A stretch of DNA of 64,000 nucleotides from Gulosibacter sp. 10 (GCF_900163695.1 NZ_FUIC01000016.1:1-64000), one strand, 5' to 3'; shown: positions 48,061-58,499, numbered from the stretch's first letter. Numbers and translations are program-made. Notes: generated from the letters alone by a model not told the origin.

Positions 48061-49449
48061 GTGCCTGCCTCAACTCCTTCCTCAGCGCCGATGCCCGAAC
48101 GAACCGCGGTGGCGGTGGTCGGGGCCGGATACGCCGGCCTCTCCGCGGCCCTGAAGCTCCACGACGCGGGGGAGGAGGTGCTCGTGCTCGAGGCGGCGGA
48201 CCGCGTGGGCGGCCGCATCTTCACGGGTGCCCTCGCGGACGGCACGCCGGTGGATCACGGCGGGCAGTGGGCCGGGCCCACGCAGCATCGCCTGCTCGGG
48301 CTCGCCGAGCGCTTCGGCGTCGAGACCTTCCCCACGTACGCCGACGGGGCCAACGTCGAGCTGTGGCACGACGGCGCCGTCCGCCACTTCACGATCGCCG
48401 GGCCCGAGGACGGGCCGGGCATGGACGAGTACATCCGCGCCACGGCGCGCATCGACGCGCTCGCGACCACGGTGGATCTCGAGAACCCGGCCGCGACGCC
48501 GAACGCCGAGGACCTCGACAGCGAGACCGCGCACTCCTACTTCGAGCGCACCGTGCCGGACGAGGACGCCCGGCTGCGCCTCGCGCTCGCGGTGCAGGGC
48601 GTGTGGACGGTCGAGCCGCGGGACATCTCGATGCTGCATCTGCTCTTCTACGTCGCCTCGGCCGGCAGCTTCGAGCAGCTGATGGAGGTGGAGGACTGCG
48701 CGCAGGACAGCCGCTTCGTCGCGGGCGCGCAGGCGCCCGCGCTGCGGATCGCGGAGCTGCTGGGCGAGCGCGTGCGACTGGGCTGCGAGGTGACGCGGAT
48801 CGAGCAGGACGGCGACGCCGTGACGCTCGAGACCTCGCGGGGCGCCGTCGTCGCCGACCGGGTGGTCTTCGCGCTGCCGCCCAGCGCCGCCGCGAAGGTG
48901 CGGTTCTCGCCGCGGCTGCCGGACGCGCGGGTGCGGTGGTGGGCGAAGAGCCCGATGGGGGATGTCGCGAAGATCCACGTGGCGTACCCGACGCCGTTCT
49001 GGCGCGAGCGGGGGCTGTCGGGCGAGGTGTCGGCGTACGGCGATCCCGCGGTGGGCGTGGTCTTCGACAACTCGCCGCAGGATGCGTCGACCGGGGTGCT
49101 GGTGTGCTTCGTCTACGCCGACCGGCTGCGCCGCTGGGCGGCGCTCGACGGGGCCGCCCGCCGTGCGGAGGTGCTCGACCTGCTGAAGCGCGTGTTCGGC
49201 GAGGACGCGGCCGAGCCGGTCGAGTACGTCGAGAAGATATGGAACGAGGATGCGTTCGCGGGCGGCGGCTACGCGGCGAACCCCGTGCCCGGCACGTGGA
49301 TCGAATACGGCGAGCGCGGCTGGCGGGAGCCGGTCGGCCGCATCCACTGGGCGGGCACCGAGACCGCGAGCGTGTGGAACGGCTACATGGATGGCGCGAT
49401 CTCCTCGGGCTACCGCGCTGCCGACGAGGTGCTCGCCGCCCGCGGCTAG
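48061..49449 (+). CDS. Flavin monoamine oxidase-family protein
   Basis: 462 residues from a GTG start. The FAD-binding Rossmann motif is AVVGAGYAGLSAALKL, followed by VLVLEAADRVGGRIFT and HGGQWAGPTQHRLLGLAERF. The C-terminal FAD contact is HWAGTETASVWNGYMDGAIS. The layout is that of flavin amine oxidases (putrescine, tyramine or other amines, giving aldehyde, ammonia and peroxide). No signal peptide, so cytoplasmic. It is divergent from an NCS1 permease, with a palindrome between them, so both may respond to the same nitrogen compound. Confidence 0.88.
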   Translation: MPASTPSSAPMPERTAVAVVGAGYAGLSAALKLHDAGEEVLVLEAADRVGGRIFTGALADGTPVDHGGQWAGPTQHRLLGLAERFGVETFPTYADGANVELWHDGAVRHFTIAGPEDGPGMDEYIRATARIDALATTVDLENPAATPNAEDLDSETAHSYFERTVPDEDARLRLALAVQGVWTVEPRDISMLHLLFYVASAGSFEQLMEVEDCAQDSRFVAGAQAPALRIAELLGERVRLGCEVTRIEQDGDAVTLETSRGAVVADRVVFALPPSAAAKVRFSPRLPDARVRWWAKSPMGDVAKIHVAYPTPFWRERGLSGEVSAYGDPAVGVVFDNSPQDASTGVLVCFVYADRLRRWAALDGAARRAEVLDLLKRVFGEDAAEPVEYVEKIWNEDAFAGGGYAANPVPGTWIEYGERGWREPVGRIHWAGTETASVWNGYMDGAISSGYRAADEVLAARG

Positions 49450-49540
49450 CGGGTCCGTGGTTGGCCGCATTCGGCGGCGGCATTCGCCTGCCGCATTCGT
49501 CGGTGGCATTCGTCGGCAACACGAGGCCGTGTTTTGCGAC

Positions 49541-49579
49541 TGCTGGTGCTGGTGCTGGTGCTGGTGCTGGTGCTGGTGC
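49541..49579. repeat. Hexanucleotide repeat TGCTGG
   Basis: Six perfect copies of TGCTGG followed by a partial one, just 90 bp past the amine oxidase stop. Confidence 0.9.
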
Positions 49580-49587
49580 GGCGATGA

Positions 49588-49839
49588 CTATGCGAGCAGC
49601 AGTGTGAAGAGCGCTTGGAGGAGCGCGATCCCCAGCCCGACAGCGCCGACGACCTTGAGCGCACCGCCCCGGTAATAAAAGGTATCGATCACGGCTCGTG
49701 ATGGATGCCGCGGATCGTAGGAGACCAGCACCGGGGCTTCTCGAGTAGCGGCACTGCCGAAGAGCCCATGGTCGGCGTGCTGCCGCGCGCCGCGCGGTCG
49801 ACTATGCGGCTGCCGCTGATAGGAGAGGAATGTCCTCAA
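49588..49839 (-). pseudogene. C-terminal remnant of a DUF3592-like membrane protein
   Basis: 83 residues can be read from a TTG. Only the part from about residue 36 looks protein-like: VLVSYDPRHPSRAVIDTFYY then one hydrophobic helix GAVGLGIALLQALFTLLLA. The VxYDPxxPxxA pattern followed by a TM segment is the C-terminal end of DUF3592-like proteins, which normally have about 130-150 residues with another TM near the N-terminus. The upstream part is unrelated sequence running into the hairpin at 49834. Probably a gene remnant. Confidence 0.5.
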
Positions 49840-49886
49840 TATCCACGCATGTGAGGCGAAAGCGCTTCACCTCCGTGGATATGAGG
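49834..49886. repeat. Long imperfect hairpin with internal loop
   Basis: Outer arms CCTCAATATCCACG (49834-49847) and CGTGGATATGAGG (49874-49886), a 3-base symmetric internal loop, then inner arms GTGAGGCG (49851-49858) and CGCTTCAC (49863-49870) with an AAAG tetraloop. It could act as DNA or RNA. Confidence 0.6.
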
Positions 49887-49995
49887 GAAACGCAGGTTTC
49901 GGAGCCCCGTAACCCTGCACCAGTCTCACATCCGCAGCACCCTCACATCCGGTTTGTCGGGAACGGTATCCCGGGGTGGGTCTTACTCGTTGCTC

Positions 49996-50034
49996 TCGGA
50001 TTCGGATTCGGATTCGGACTCGGACTCGGACTCG
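49996..50034. repeat. Hexanucleotide repeat TCGGAT/TCGGAC
   Basis: Three copies of TCGGAT followed by three of TCGGAC, then degenerate C/T/G-rich repeats on to about 50240. Confidence 0.85.
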
Positions 50035-50328
50035 TCCTCGGTCCTCGGCCCTTGGCCTCGGCCGCTCGGTTCCTCGGCCTCCGGCCGCTCGGTTCCCCGG
50101 TCCCCGGGTCTCGGCCCTTGGGTCCTGGGCCTTCGGTCGTGGGTTCCGGGTTCCGGGTTCCGGGCGCGGACCCCAGGCCCGGGGGTTCCGCGTCCCGGGG
50201 CACTGATTCCGGACCCAGGGTCCCGGACTTCCGGATTCCGCGTGAGCGTCTGGCGCGAGCGGGCGCGCCTCAGCCTGAGCGTCGCCGACCTGACGGCCGA
50301 GTACGCCCAGTGCGCCGTCGGCGCCCCC

Positions 50329-50387
50329 CAGATGCGTCGAAGTCTGCGGTTATCGCGCCCGCATAACCGCAGACTTCGACGCATCTG
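50329..50387. repeat. Perfect long hairpin, palindromic family B copy 2
   Basis: Perfect 25-bp arms (50329-50353 and 50363-50387, beginning CAGATGCGTCGAAG) with a 9-bp loop. Versus copy 1 the arms differ at two positions, and both are compensated on the other arm. Confidence 0.85.
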
Positions 50388-50484
50388 TCGCCACACACCA
50401 GCAAGCCGGCCGGACGCCGCAAACACGGATGCCGCGGCCCGGAAAACGAGGAACCCCCGCAGCAGCGGGGCTGTGCGGGGGAAG

Positions 50485-50560
50485 TGGTGGCTCCGACCGG
50501 CGTCGATCCGGTGACCTTTCGATTTTCAGTCGAACGCTCTACCAACTGAGCTACAGAGCC
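50485..50560 (-). tRNA. tRNA-Phe (GAA)
   Basis: 76 nt including encoded CCA. Acceptor stem GGCTCTG/CGGAGCC, D-loop AGCTCAGTTGGTAGAGC, anticodon GAA in the loop CTGAAAA, and T-arm GACGCCGGTC-type. Last gene of a three-tRNA cluster. Confidence 0.97.
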
Positions 50561-50622
50561 AGAGAAGGGATAACTCCTCCGAGATGAAACGCCCTCATCT
50601 TTCGACAAGGGCGTCGCACTCG

Positions 50623-50696
50623 CGACCCTGACGGGACTTGAACCCGCGACCTCCGCCGTGACAGGGCGGCGCGCTAACCAACTGCGCTACAGGGCC
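50623..50696 (-). tRNA. tRNA-Asp (GTC)
   Basis: 74 nt without encoded CCA. Acceptor stem GGCCCTG/CAGGGTC (one G-U pair), anticodon GTC in CTGTCAC closed by CCGCC/GGCGG, T-loop GTTCAAGTC, discriminator G. Middle of the cluster. Confidence 0.97.
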
Positions 50697-50762
50697 ATAT
50701 TCGTTTTTCACAGACATCCAACAGTACCAGCTACTCGGCTCTGGTGCCACTCGGCTCCAACG

Positions 50763-50835
50763 TGACCCCAACGGGATTCGAACCCGTGTTGCCGGCGTGA
50801 AAGGCCAGTGTCCTAGGCCACTAGACGATGGGGCC
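50763..50835 (-). tRNA. tRNA-Glu (TTC)
   Basis: 73 nt without encoded CCA. Acceptor stem GGCCCCA/TGGGGTC, anticodon TTC in CTTTCAC, T-loop GTTCGAATC, discriminator A. First of the cluster; a candidate promoter lies upstream at 50869-50898. Confidence 0.97.
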
Positions 50836-50868
50836 GAGTTAGGCCGTCGTGCTGACTGCCAAGAGTAG

Positions 50869-50898
50869 AGCTTAGGAGGAAACCAGAACAGCTTGCAA
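50869..50898 (-). promoter_or_regulatory. Candidate promoter of the tRNA Glu-Asp-Phe cluster
   Basis: On the minus strand TTGCAA (50893-50898), an 18-bp spacer, then TAAGCT (50869-50874), about 34 bases before tRNA-Glu. Confidence 0.35.
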
Positions 50899-51114
50899 CT
50901 CGAGGGGCAAAAAAGTGTGGAAATTTTCTGCCAGTACCCTCCGAACGCCTCCGGTTCCGCGTGGTTCCAACGAACACGCCGTCTGGGAAAGCTGTGAACA
51001 TCGTTGCACAGTCGCAACACAGTGACTAGCGTTGCCGATGTTATTGAAGTGGCTCGCGTGACGCGTGCACATTGACGGAGCTCATGACCCAGAGCGTCCG
51101 GAAGAGAGGATTGG

Positions 51115-52491
51115 ATGACTTCGACCAGCGAGAAGCGGGGTCCCACCAGGCGTTTCGGCTTTCGGGCCGGCGTGGTGGCCTTCGTCACCGCAGCCCTAGT
51201 CACCCAGGGGGCCTTCTTCGCCAGCGCGAAGGATCTCGATGAATACGCCACGTGGGACGACGTCGTCGACGCGCAGGGCGATGTGGATGAGCAGAATCGG
51301 CTCATCGAGGAGATCAACGGGCAGATCTCGCAGCTGAAGACCCAGGTCGCGGAGGCGGAGCAGGTCGCCGAGCAGAAGGGCGAGGCGTACTCCCAGGCCT
51401 CCGAGGCGACCACCGAGCAGACCGGCGTCGTCTACAGCCTGCAGCAGCAGGCGGACGAGGCGGACGAAGCGGCGATCGCGGCCGAGCAGGAAGCCGGCGC
51501 GGTCGCCGCTTCCATGTCGAACCGCGTCAACGTCGACCCCACCATCCAGCTGCTCACCGAGCCGGATTCCGCGGACGGCTTCCTCATGGGCATGTCGACC
51601 CTCTCGAAGGTCGGCACGCACAACGGCGGCGTGTACGAGAACGCGGTCAGCGCCCGGAACAACGCCGAGCAGCTCGGCGAACAGGCTCAGTCCGCGCTCG
51701 ACGAGCTCGAAGTGCTCGAGGCCGCGGCCGAGGCCGCCTACAACGAGGCGGTCGCCGCGCAGCAGGACCTGCAGACCAAGCGCGACGAGGCGATCAACCA
51801 GGGCGCCGAGCTCGAGGCCATGCTGGTGCCCCTCATGGAGCATCGCGACGTGGTCGAGGCCGATTACCAGGAGGGCGAGCGGCTCCGCGAGCTCGAGCGC
51901 CAGCGCATCGAGCGGGAGCGCGCCGAGGCGGCCGCCGCAGCGCAGGCCGCGGCCGAGGCGGCGGCTCGGGAGCAGCAGACCAACTCCGGCGGCGGCGGAG
52001 GCGGCGGCGGTGGCGGCTCCGCCCCCAGCACCAACACCGGCGGCGGTGGTGGAGGCGGTGGCGGCGGTTCGACCGCCAGCGGCTGGCACGCCCCGCTGCC
52101 CGGAGCCTGGGTGACGAGCCCCTTCGGCATGCGACTCCACCCCGTGTACGGCTACTACCGCATGCACAACGGCATCGACCTCGTCAGCGGGGGCGGATGC
52201 TGGGCGCCCATCCACGCCGTGACCTCCGGCACGGTCACCTTCGCCGGCTGGTTCGGCGGCTCAGGTTACATGGTCTCCGTGCAGGCCTCCGACGGCACGA
52301 CGTTCAACAGCGCGCACATGCCCGAGGGCGGCATGAACGTCTACGTCGGCCAGTCCGTCAGCGCCGGCGACGTGATCGGCTACGTGGGCACGACCGGCGC
52401 ATCCACCGGCTGCCACCTCCACTTCGAGGTGGTCCAGGGCGGATACGTCGACCCGCGCGCCTACCTCGCCAACCGGGGCATCTACTACTAG
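51115..52491 (+). CDS. Secreted M23 peptidoglycan endopeptidase with coiled-coil region
   Basis: 458 residues. A signal region (FGFRAGVVAFVTAALVTQGA) is followed by a long coiled coil (about 45-290, with LIEEINGQISQLKTQVAEAE), two pure Gly runs of ten residues flanking SAPSTNT (about 294-325), and a C-terminal LytM/M23 domain. Zinc ligands are in place: His351 and Asp355 (HNGID) and the HLH motif (His434-His436), with SPFGMRLHPVYGYYRMH before them. It should cut cell-wall cross-links during growth or division, in the manner of NlpD/EnvC-like or RipA-partner proteins. It is preceded by a 279-bp region and followed by a strong terminator. Confidence 0.9.
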   Translation: MTSTSEKRGPTRRFGFRAGVVAFVTAALVTQGAFFASAKDLDEYATWDDVVDAQGDVDEQNRLIEEINGQISQLKTQVAEAEQVAEQKGEAYSQASEATTEQTGVVYSLQQQADEADEAAIAAEQEAGAVAASMSNRVNVDPTIQLLTEPDSADGFLMGMSTLSKVGTHNGGVYENAVSARNNAEQLGEQAQSALDELEVLEAAAEAAYNEAVAAQQDLQTKRDEAINQGAELEAMLVPLMEHRDVVEADYQEGERLRELERQRIERERAEAAAAAQAAAEAAAREQQTNSGGGGGGGGGGSAPSTNTGGGGGGGGGGSTASGWHAPLPGAWVTSPFGMRLHPVYGYYRMHNGIDLVSGGGCWAPIHAVTSGTVTFAGWFGGSGYMVSVQASDGTTFNSAHMPEGGMNVYVGQSVSAGDVIGYVGTTGASTGCHLHFEVVQGGYVDPRAYLANRGIYY

Positions 52492-52608
52492 GCCGAGGCA
52501 CGTGCCGCGGCGGGCGGCCGGGGAAGCCCCCGGGCGCCCGGACGAACGGCGCAGGGCCGATCTGGGTGGGGCCGACCTCGGCGGGGACCGACCGAGGCAG
52601 GGCCGAGA

Positions 52609-52650
52609 CGAAGAACCGCGGTGACGCCGAAGCGTCACCGCGGTTCTTCG
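52609..52650. terminator. Strong bidirectional terminator hairpin
   Basis: Perfect 19-bp arms (52609-52627 and 52632-52650) with a CGAA tetraloop between the convergent M23 and ppa genes. Confidence 0.8.
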
Positions 52651-52660
52651 TACGAGACGA

Positions 52661-53149
52661 CTACTCGGCGGGCTGGTAGGCCGCGATCGAGCGCTGGATG
52701 ATCTCATCCGCCTCCGCCGCGGTGCCCCACGCATCCACCTTGACCCACTTGCCGGGCTCGAGGTCCTTGTAGTGCTCGAAGAAGTGCTTGAGCTGCTCCC
52801 GCGTGTTCTCGGGAACGTCCTCGAGCTCCTGGAGGTGCGCGAAGCGCGGGTCCTTGTGCGGCACGCAGAGGATCTTGTCGTCGCCGCCGGCCTCGTCCGA
52901 CATGCGGAGCACGCCCACGGGGCGCACCTTGAGCCCCACGCCGGGGAAGACGGGGTACTCGAGCAGCACAAGCGCGTCGAGCGGGTCGCCGTCGTCGGCG
53001 AGCGTGTGCTCGAAGTAGCCGTAGTCGACGGGGTAGACGAACGGGGTGAACAGCACGCGGTCGAGGTAGACGCGACCGGTCTCGTGGTCGACCTCGTACT
53101 TGTTGTGGCTGCCGCGGGGGATCTCGATGACGACGTCGTAGGCGCCCAT
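52661..53149 (-). CDS. ppa: Inorganic pyrophosphatase
   Basis: 162 residues from the ATG at 53149 with ribosome site GAAGGAG; an in-frame ATG 15 codons upstream is less likely. Family I motifs are complete: [40 protein letters not shown] (the DxDPxD-type metal site region), [11 protein letters not shown] and [15 protein letters not shown]. It hydrolyses pyrophosphate with Mg and drives biosynthetic reactions. The gene is divergent from the small membrane gene that leads into tilS, a common actinobacterial arrangement. Confidence 0.96.
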   Translation of the reverse strand: MGAYDVVIEIPRGSHNKYEVDHETGRVYLDRVLFTPFVYPVDYGYFEHTLADDGDPLDALVLLEYPVFPGVGLKVRPVGVLRMSDEAGGDDKILCVPHKDPRFAHLQELEDVPENTREQLKHFFEHYKDLEPGKWVKVDAWGTAAEADEIIQRSIAAYQPAE

Positions 53150-53307
53150 AGACACTGCTCCTTCAGGGATTCGATCGATTGGATGCGTCGCCATAAGGCT
53201 AACGCGCCCGGGGCGGCCCTCCCTGTCTGCGCGGGCGGCGACCGGGCTATCAGCGAGCTGGCGCAGACTGGAGGGGTACGAAGGACGAGCGAACGGGAGG
53301 ATGGGAC

Positions 53308-53562
53308 ATGGCGAAGCGGCGGAAGAAGCGCGGCACGGCGCTCGAGGAGTGGCAGAAGCTGGGCGACGGCACGCAGGCGACCGTCGCGGTGCTCGCCGGC
53401 GTGCAGGTCACGCTGTTCGCGATCGCGCAGCTCGAACTGGTGTCGCGGGCGAGGGAACGGGTGCGCGGGCGCAAGTGGACGTGGTTCCTCGGCAACTTCG
53501 TGAACTTCCTCGGGCCGATTTCGTTCCTGCTGTTCGGCCGCCGACGTAGCCCGAAGGGTTGA
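53308..53562 (+). CDS. Small membrane protein, PLDc_N-like
   Basis: 84 residues from the ATG at 53308. A basic N-terminus ([20 protein letters not shown]) precedes a helix [19 protein letters not shown]; a polar loop [20 protein letters not shown] leads to a second short hydrophobic region [13 protein letters not shown]. The end pattern WxxxxxxxxxGPIxFLLFGR matches the PLDc_N type of small membrane proteins. Function is not known. It precedes tilS by 20 bp and is probably cotranscribed with it. Confidence 0.68.
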   Translation: MAKRRKKRGTALEEWQKLGDGTQATVAVLAGVQVTLFAIAQLELVSRARERVRGRKWTWFLGNFVNFLGPISFLLFGRRRSPKG

Positions 53563-53582
53563 GGCAAGGATAGGCTTGGTCC

Positions 53583-54599
53583 GTGACTGATCGACCTCGC
53601 CTTACGCCGTCGGTCGCAAACATCCGAAGGTCTGTGCGCAACGCGCTTCGTGGGTTTGCGGTCGAGGGAGACCTCGTACTCGTCGCCCTCTCGGGCGGCC
53701 CTGACTCGTTGGCGCTCGCCGCCGCTCTGGCCTTCGAGGCGCCGCGTGCCGGATTGCGCGCCGGAGCGGTGATCGTCGACCACCAGCTGCAGCCGGGATC
53801 CGCCGAGCAGGCGGAGCGCGCGGCGCGGCAGGCGCGCGACCTCGGGCTCGACCCGGTCGTGATCGAGCGGGTCGGCGTGATCGACGAGGGCGCCGGCCCC
53901 GAGGCATCCGCCCGCGCGGCGCGCTACGCCGCGATCGACCGGGTGAAGGAGCGCGAGGGCGCGAGCTGGATCGTGCTCGGCCACACGCTCGACGATCAGG
54001 CCGAGACCGTGCTGCTCGGCCTCGCCCGGGGCTCGGGCGGCAAGTCGCTGCACGGCATGGCCGTGGTGAACGGCTACCTCGTGCGCCCGCTGCTCGGGCT
54101 CGAGCGCGCCGAGACGCACCAGGCCTGCGAGGATCAGGGGCTCGAGCCCTGGTCCGATCCCATGAACGAGGACGAGTCGTACCGGCGCGTCCGCGTGCGC
54201 AAGACCGTCATGCCGATGCTCGAGGCCGAGCTCGGCCCGGGCATCGCGAACGCGCTGGCCCGCACGGCCACGACGCTGCGCGAGGATGCGGAGACGCTCG
54301 ACGCGCTCGCGCTCGAGTGGGCGCACGAGATCGTCGACACCGACGAGGAGGGGCGCGTCACGCTCGACGTGGGCGGCCTCGTCACGCAGCCCGCGGCGCT
54401 GCGCCAGCGCATCTGCCGCATCGTCGCCGAGCAGGGCTTCGGCGTCTCGCTCTCCCGCGCGCACACCATGGCGGTGTCGGCGCTCGCCACGGAGTGGCGC
54501 GGCCAGGGGCCGATCGACCTGCCGGGGATCCGCGTGGAGCGAGCCGAGGGCCGCATCCTGTTCGGCGCCCCGGGAACGACCGACAGCGATGAGGAGTAA
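53583..54599 (+). CDS. tilS: tRNA(Ile)-lysidine synthetase
   Basis: 338 residues from a GTG start. The ATP-binding PP-loop is SGGPDS (residues 37-42) after VLVALSGGP, with VDHQLQPGSAEQAERAARQA and LGHTLDDQAETVLLGLARGS as further N-type ATPase landmarks. It changes cytidine at the wobble position of one tRNA-Ile to lysidine so that AUA is read as Ile. The C-terminal substrate domain is of the short actinobacterial type. It precedes hpt by five bases, an arrangement seen across many bacteria (tilS-hpt-ftsH). Confidence 0.93.
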   Translation: MTDRPRLTPSVANIRRSVRNALRGFAVEGDLVLVALSGGPDSLALAAALAFEAPRAGLRAGAVIVDHQLQPGSAEQAERAARQARDLGLDPVVIERVGVIDEGAGPEASARAARYAAIDRVKEREGASWIVLGHTLDDQAETVLLGLARGSGGKSLHGMAVVNGYLVRPLLGLERAETHQACEDQGLEPWSDPMNEDESYRRVRVRKTVMPMLEAELGPGIANALARTATTLREDAETLDALALEWAHEIVDTDEEGRVTLDVGGLVTQPAALRQRICRIVAEQGFGVSLSRAHTMAVSALATEWRGQGPIDLPGIRVERAEGRILFGAPGTTDSDEE

Positions 54600-54604
54600 C
54601 CCGG

Positions 54605-55243
54605 ATGCGCGCCAGCGACTGCCCCGATGAAATCCGTCAGATCCTGCTGACGCAGGAAGAGATCCACGAGCGCATCGCCGAGCTCTCGCGCGATATCGAG
54701 CGCGACTACGAGGGGCGCCTGCCGCTGCTCGTCGGCGTGCTCAAGGGCGCGGTCATGGTCGTGAGCGACCTGGCCCGCGAGCTGCGGATAGACGTCGAGA
54801 TGGACTGGATGGCCGTCTCGTCCTACGGCTCGGGCACCGAGTCGAGCGGCGTGGTGCGCATCATGAAGGACCTCGACACCGACCTCTCGGGCCGCGACGT
54901 GCTCATCGTCGAGGACATCATCGACTCGGGGCTCACCCTGACCTGGCTCGCGCAGAACCTCGCGTCGCGCGGCGCCGCATCCATCGAGATCTGCACGCTG
55001 CTGCGCAAGCCCTCGCGGCTCAAGACCGACCTCGCGGTGAAGTACATCGGCTTCGACGTGCCGAACGAGTTCGTGGTCGGCTACGGCCTCGACTACGACG
55101 AGCGCTTCCGCAACCTCCGCGACGTGGTCGTGCTCAAGCCCGAGGTGTTCGGCGCCACCGCGGCCGACGTGAGCGACGTCATCGAGCCCGCGCGCAAGGT
55201 CTTCAAGCCCGGGCTGCCGCAGGCGGGATTCAGCGCCGGATAG
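54605..55243 (+). CDS. hpt: Hypoxanthine-guanine phosphoribosyltransferase
   Basis: 212 residues. The PRPP-binding motif is VLIVEDIIDSGLTL (about 98-112), with LLVGVLKGAVMVVSDLAREL and WMAVSSYGSGTESSGVVRIM upstream and VPNEFVVGYGLDYDERFRNL downstream. It salvages hypoxanthine and guanine to IMP and GMP. The C-terminus is about 25 residues longer than usual (FGATAADVSDVIEPARKVFK onward). It follows tilS by five bases; ftsH is 170 bp further on. Confidence 0.94.
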   Translation: MRASDCPDEIRQILLTQEEIHERIAELSRDIERDYEGRLPLLVGVLKGAVMVVSDLARELRIDVEMDWMAVSSYGSGTESSGVVRIMKDLDTDLSGRDVLIVEDIIDSGLTLTWLAQNLASRGAASIEICTLLRKPSRLKTDLAVKYIGFDVPNEFVVGYGLDYDERFRNLRDVVVLKPEVFGATAADVSDVIEPARKVFKPGLPQAGFSAG

Positions 55244-55413
55244 CGGTCTCGGGCCGCGCGGGGCACGCCCTGAGCGTACAAGCGCCGTTTTTCAGGCGCT
55301 CACCGTTCTCGGGGCCGCCGCCCCCGGTAAGCTTTGCCCATCCGGTCGGGGCCGCGAGCCCGGGCCACTGCGTGCCGCCGACTGAAAGGTAGCGAGCCAG
55401 CTCGCCCTCATCC

Positions 55414-57387
<1,974 letters not shown>

Positions 57388-57390
57388 CCG

Positions 57391-58170
57391 ATGGCGGTCG
57401 ATCGAACCCGCGCCGCGGCCGCCATCCGCGAGTTCCTCGCGGCCTGCGGCCTGGCCGAGGACGATCCGCGCCTGACGCGCACCCCTGCGCGCGTGGCCGC
57501 GGCCGCCGAGGAGCTGTTCGCGGGGGAGGGCGCCGACCCGGTGCCGGCCCTGCGCGAGGGGCGGATCTCCGTGGACGCCTCGGCGGATGCCGCTGCCGGC
57601 GCGGCTGCCGGGGGCGGTGGCTTGTCGGACGGCGCCGCCTCGGCGAGCGCCGCTCCGGATGGCGTCGCGGAGGGCGATGTCGCGGCAGGGGACCCTGGTG
57701 AGGGGGACAGGGGCGGCGCTGAGGACGGCGCCGCTTCGCCGGCCGATGCCGGCGTTCCCGTCTCGGCGGAAGATTCGGCCGGCAACCTCGTGCTGGTGCG
57801 GAACGTGCGCTTCCGGTCGATGTGCGAGCACCACCTCCTGCCCTTCGACGGCTGGGTGCATCTCGCGTACCTGCCGGGCGACTCGATCATCGGCTTCGGC
57901 CGGCTCTACGACCTCGTCGAGACGGTGTCGAGCCGGCTGTCGCTGCAGGAGCGCCTCGGCGAGGACCTCGTCGAGGCGATCATGGAGGGGCTGGACGCGC
58001 TCGGCGCGCTGGCCGTGGTCGAGGCGCGTCAGGGGTGCGTGGCCGATCGCGGGCCGCGCCAGGCCGACTCCGATTCGGTGACCCTCGCGGCGCGGGGCTC
58101 CCTGCTCGACCCGCAGGCGCGCGCCGACGCGCTGCGGCTCATCTCCCTCGGAGGCCAGGACCGCGAGTAG
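57391..58170 (+). CDS. folE: GTP cyclohydrolase I with a low-complexity insertion
   Basis: 259 residues; usual length is about 190-200. Catalytic landmarks are present: zinc ligands Cys145 and His148 region in MCEHHLLPF and the third Cys216 in ARQGCVADRG, plus VHLAYLPGDSIIGFGRLYDL and SRLSLQERLGEDLVEAIME. Between the N-terminal helices and VLVRNVRFRSMC an insertion of about 70 residues (about 58-130) is made only of Ala, Gly, Asp, Ser, Pro and Glu. The segment around the third Cys is divergent: Gln replaces the common His two before it and the usual MRG is ADRG. It should make dihydroneopterin triphosphate for folate. It follows ftsH by three bases; folP should follow, but tcuA and a GntR gene intervene. 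Confidence 0.88.
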   Translation: MAVDRTRAAAAIREFLAACGLAEDDPRLTRTPARVAAAAEELFAGEGADPVPALREGRISVDASADAAAGAAAGGGGLSDGAASASAAPDGVAEGDVAAGDPGEGDRGGAEDGAASPADAGVPVSAEDSAGNLVLVRNVRFRSMCEHHLLPFDGWVHLAYLPGDSIIGFGRLYDLVETVSSRLSLQERLGEDLVEAIMEGLDALGALAVVEARQGCVADRGPRQADSDSVTLAARGSLLDPQARADALRLISLGGQDRE

Positions 58171-58172
58171 CG

Positions 58173-58228
58173 TCCGCTGCTCCGCTGCTCCGCTGCTCCG
58201 CTGCTCCGCTGCTCCGCTGCTCCGCTGC
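58173..58228. repeat. 8-bp tandem repeat TCCGCTGC
   Basis: Seven perfect copies of an octamer, starting three bases after the folE stop codon. Confidence 0.92.
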
Positions 58229-58384
58229 TACGGCGAGCGCGCCGCTGCGGGCGCCCCGCCGCGCCTGGCCGCGCCCGGAACCGCGCGCCCTGGCGGTTAT
58301 ACGTCGCCGTCGAGCCTTCAGATCCTGGGCTGTCGGGTGCTCGACAGCCGCTACTGCCGCTGTCGGCGGTCATCGCCGCCCTTG

Positions 58385-58464
58385 ATCTGCACTAGGAGGG
58401 CTATTTCGGAGCCATCCCCGTCATATGGAGGGGATGGCGTCGTCAGTGCCCTCCTAGTGCAGAT
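58385..58464 (+). repeat. 80-bp palindromic intergenic element, family A copy 4
   Basis: Perfect 17-bp arms ATCTGCACTAGGAGGGC / GCCCTCCTAGTGCAGAT. An inner hairpin CCATCCCC / GGGGATGG lies at about 58412-58437. This is the most symmetric copy. Confidence 0.9.
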
Positions 58465-58499
58465 TCACGTCGCCGCCCCGTGACGGGCGGGGTGTAGGA

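Larger units (their letters stand above)
49450..50484. other. Decayed gene-poor region with simple repeats and hairpins
   Basis: About 1 kb between the amine oxidase and the tRNAs. It holds hexanucleotide repeats at 49541-49579 and 49996-50034, a fragment of a membrane-protein gene (49588-49839), a long hairpin (49834-49886), Gly/Ser/Pro-type GC-rich repetitive sequence to about 50240, and a B-family hairpin (50329-50387). Confidence 0.6.
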
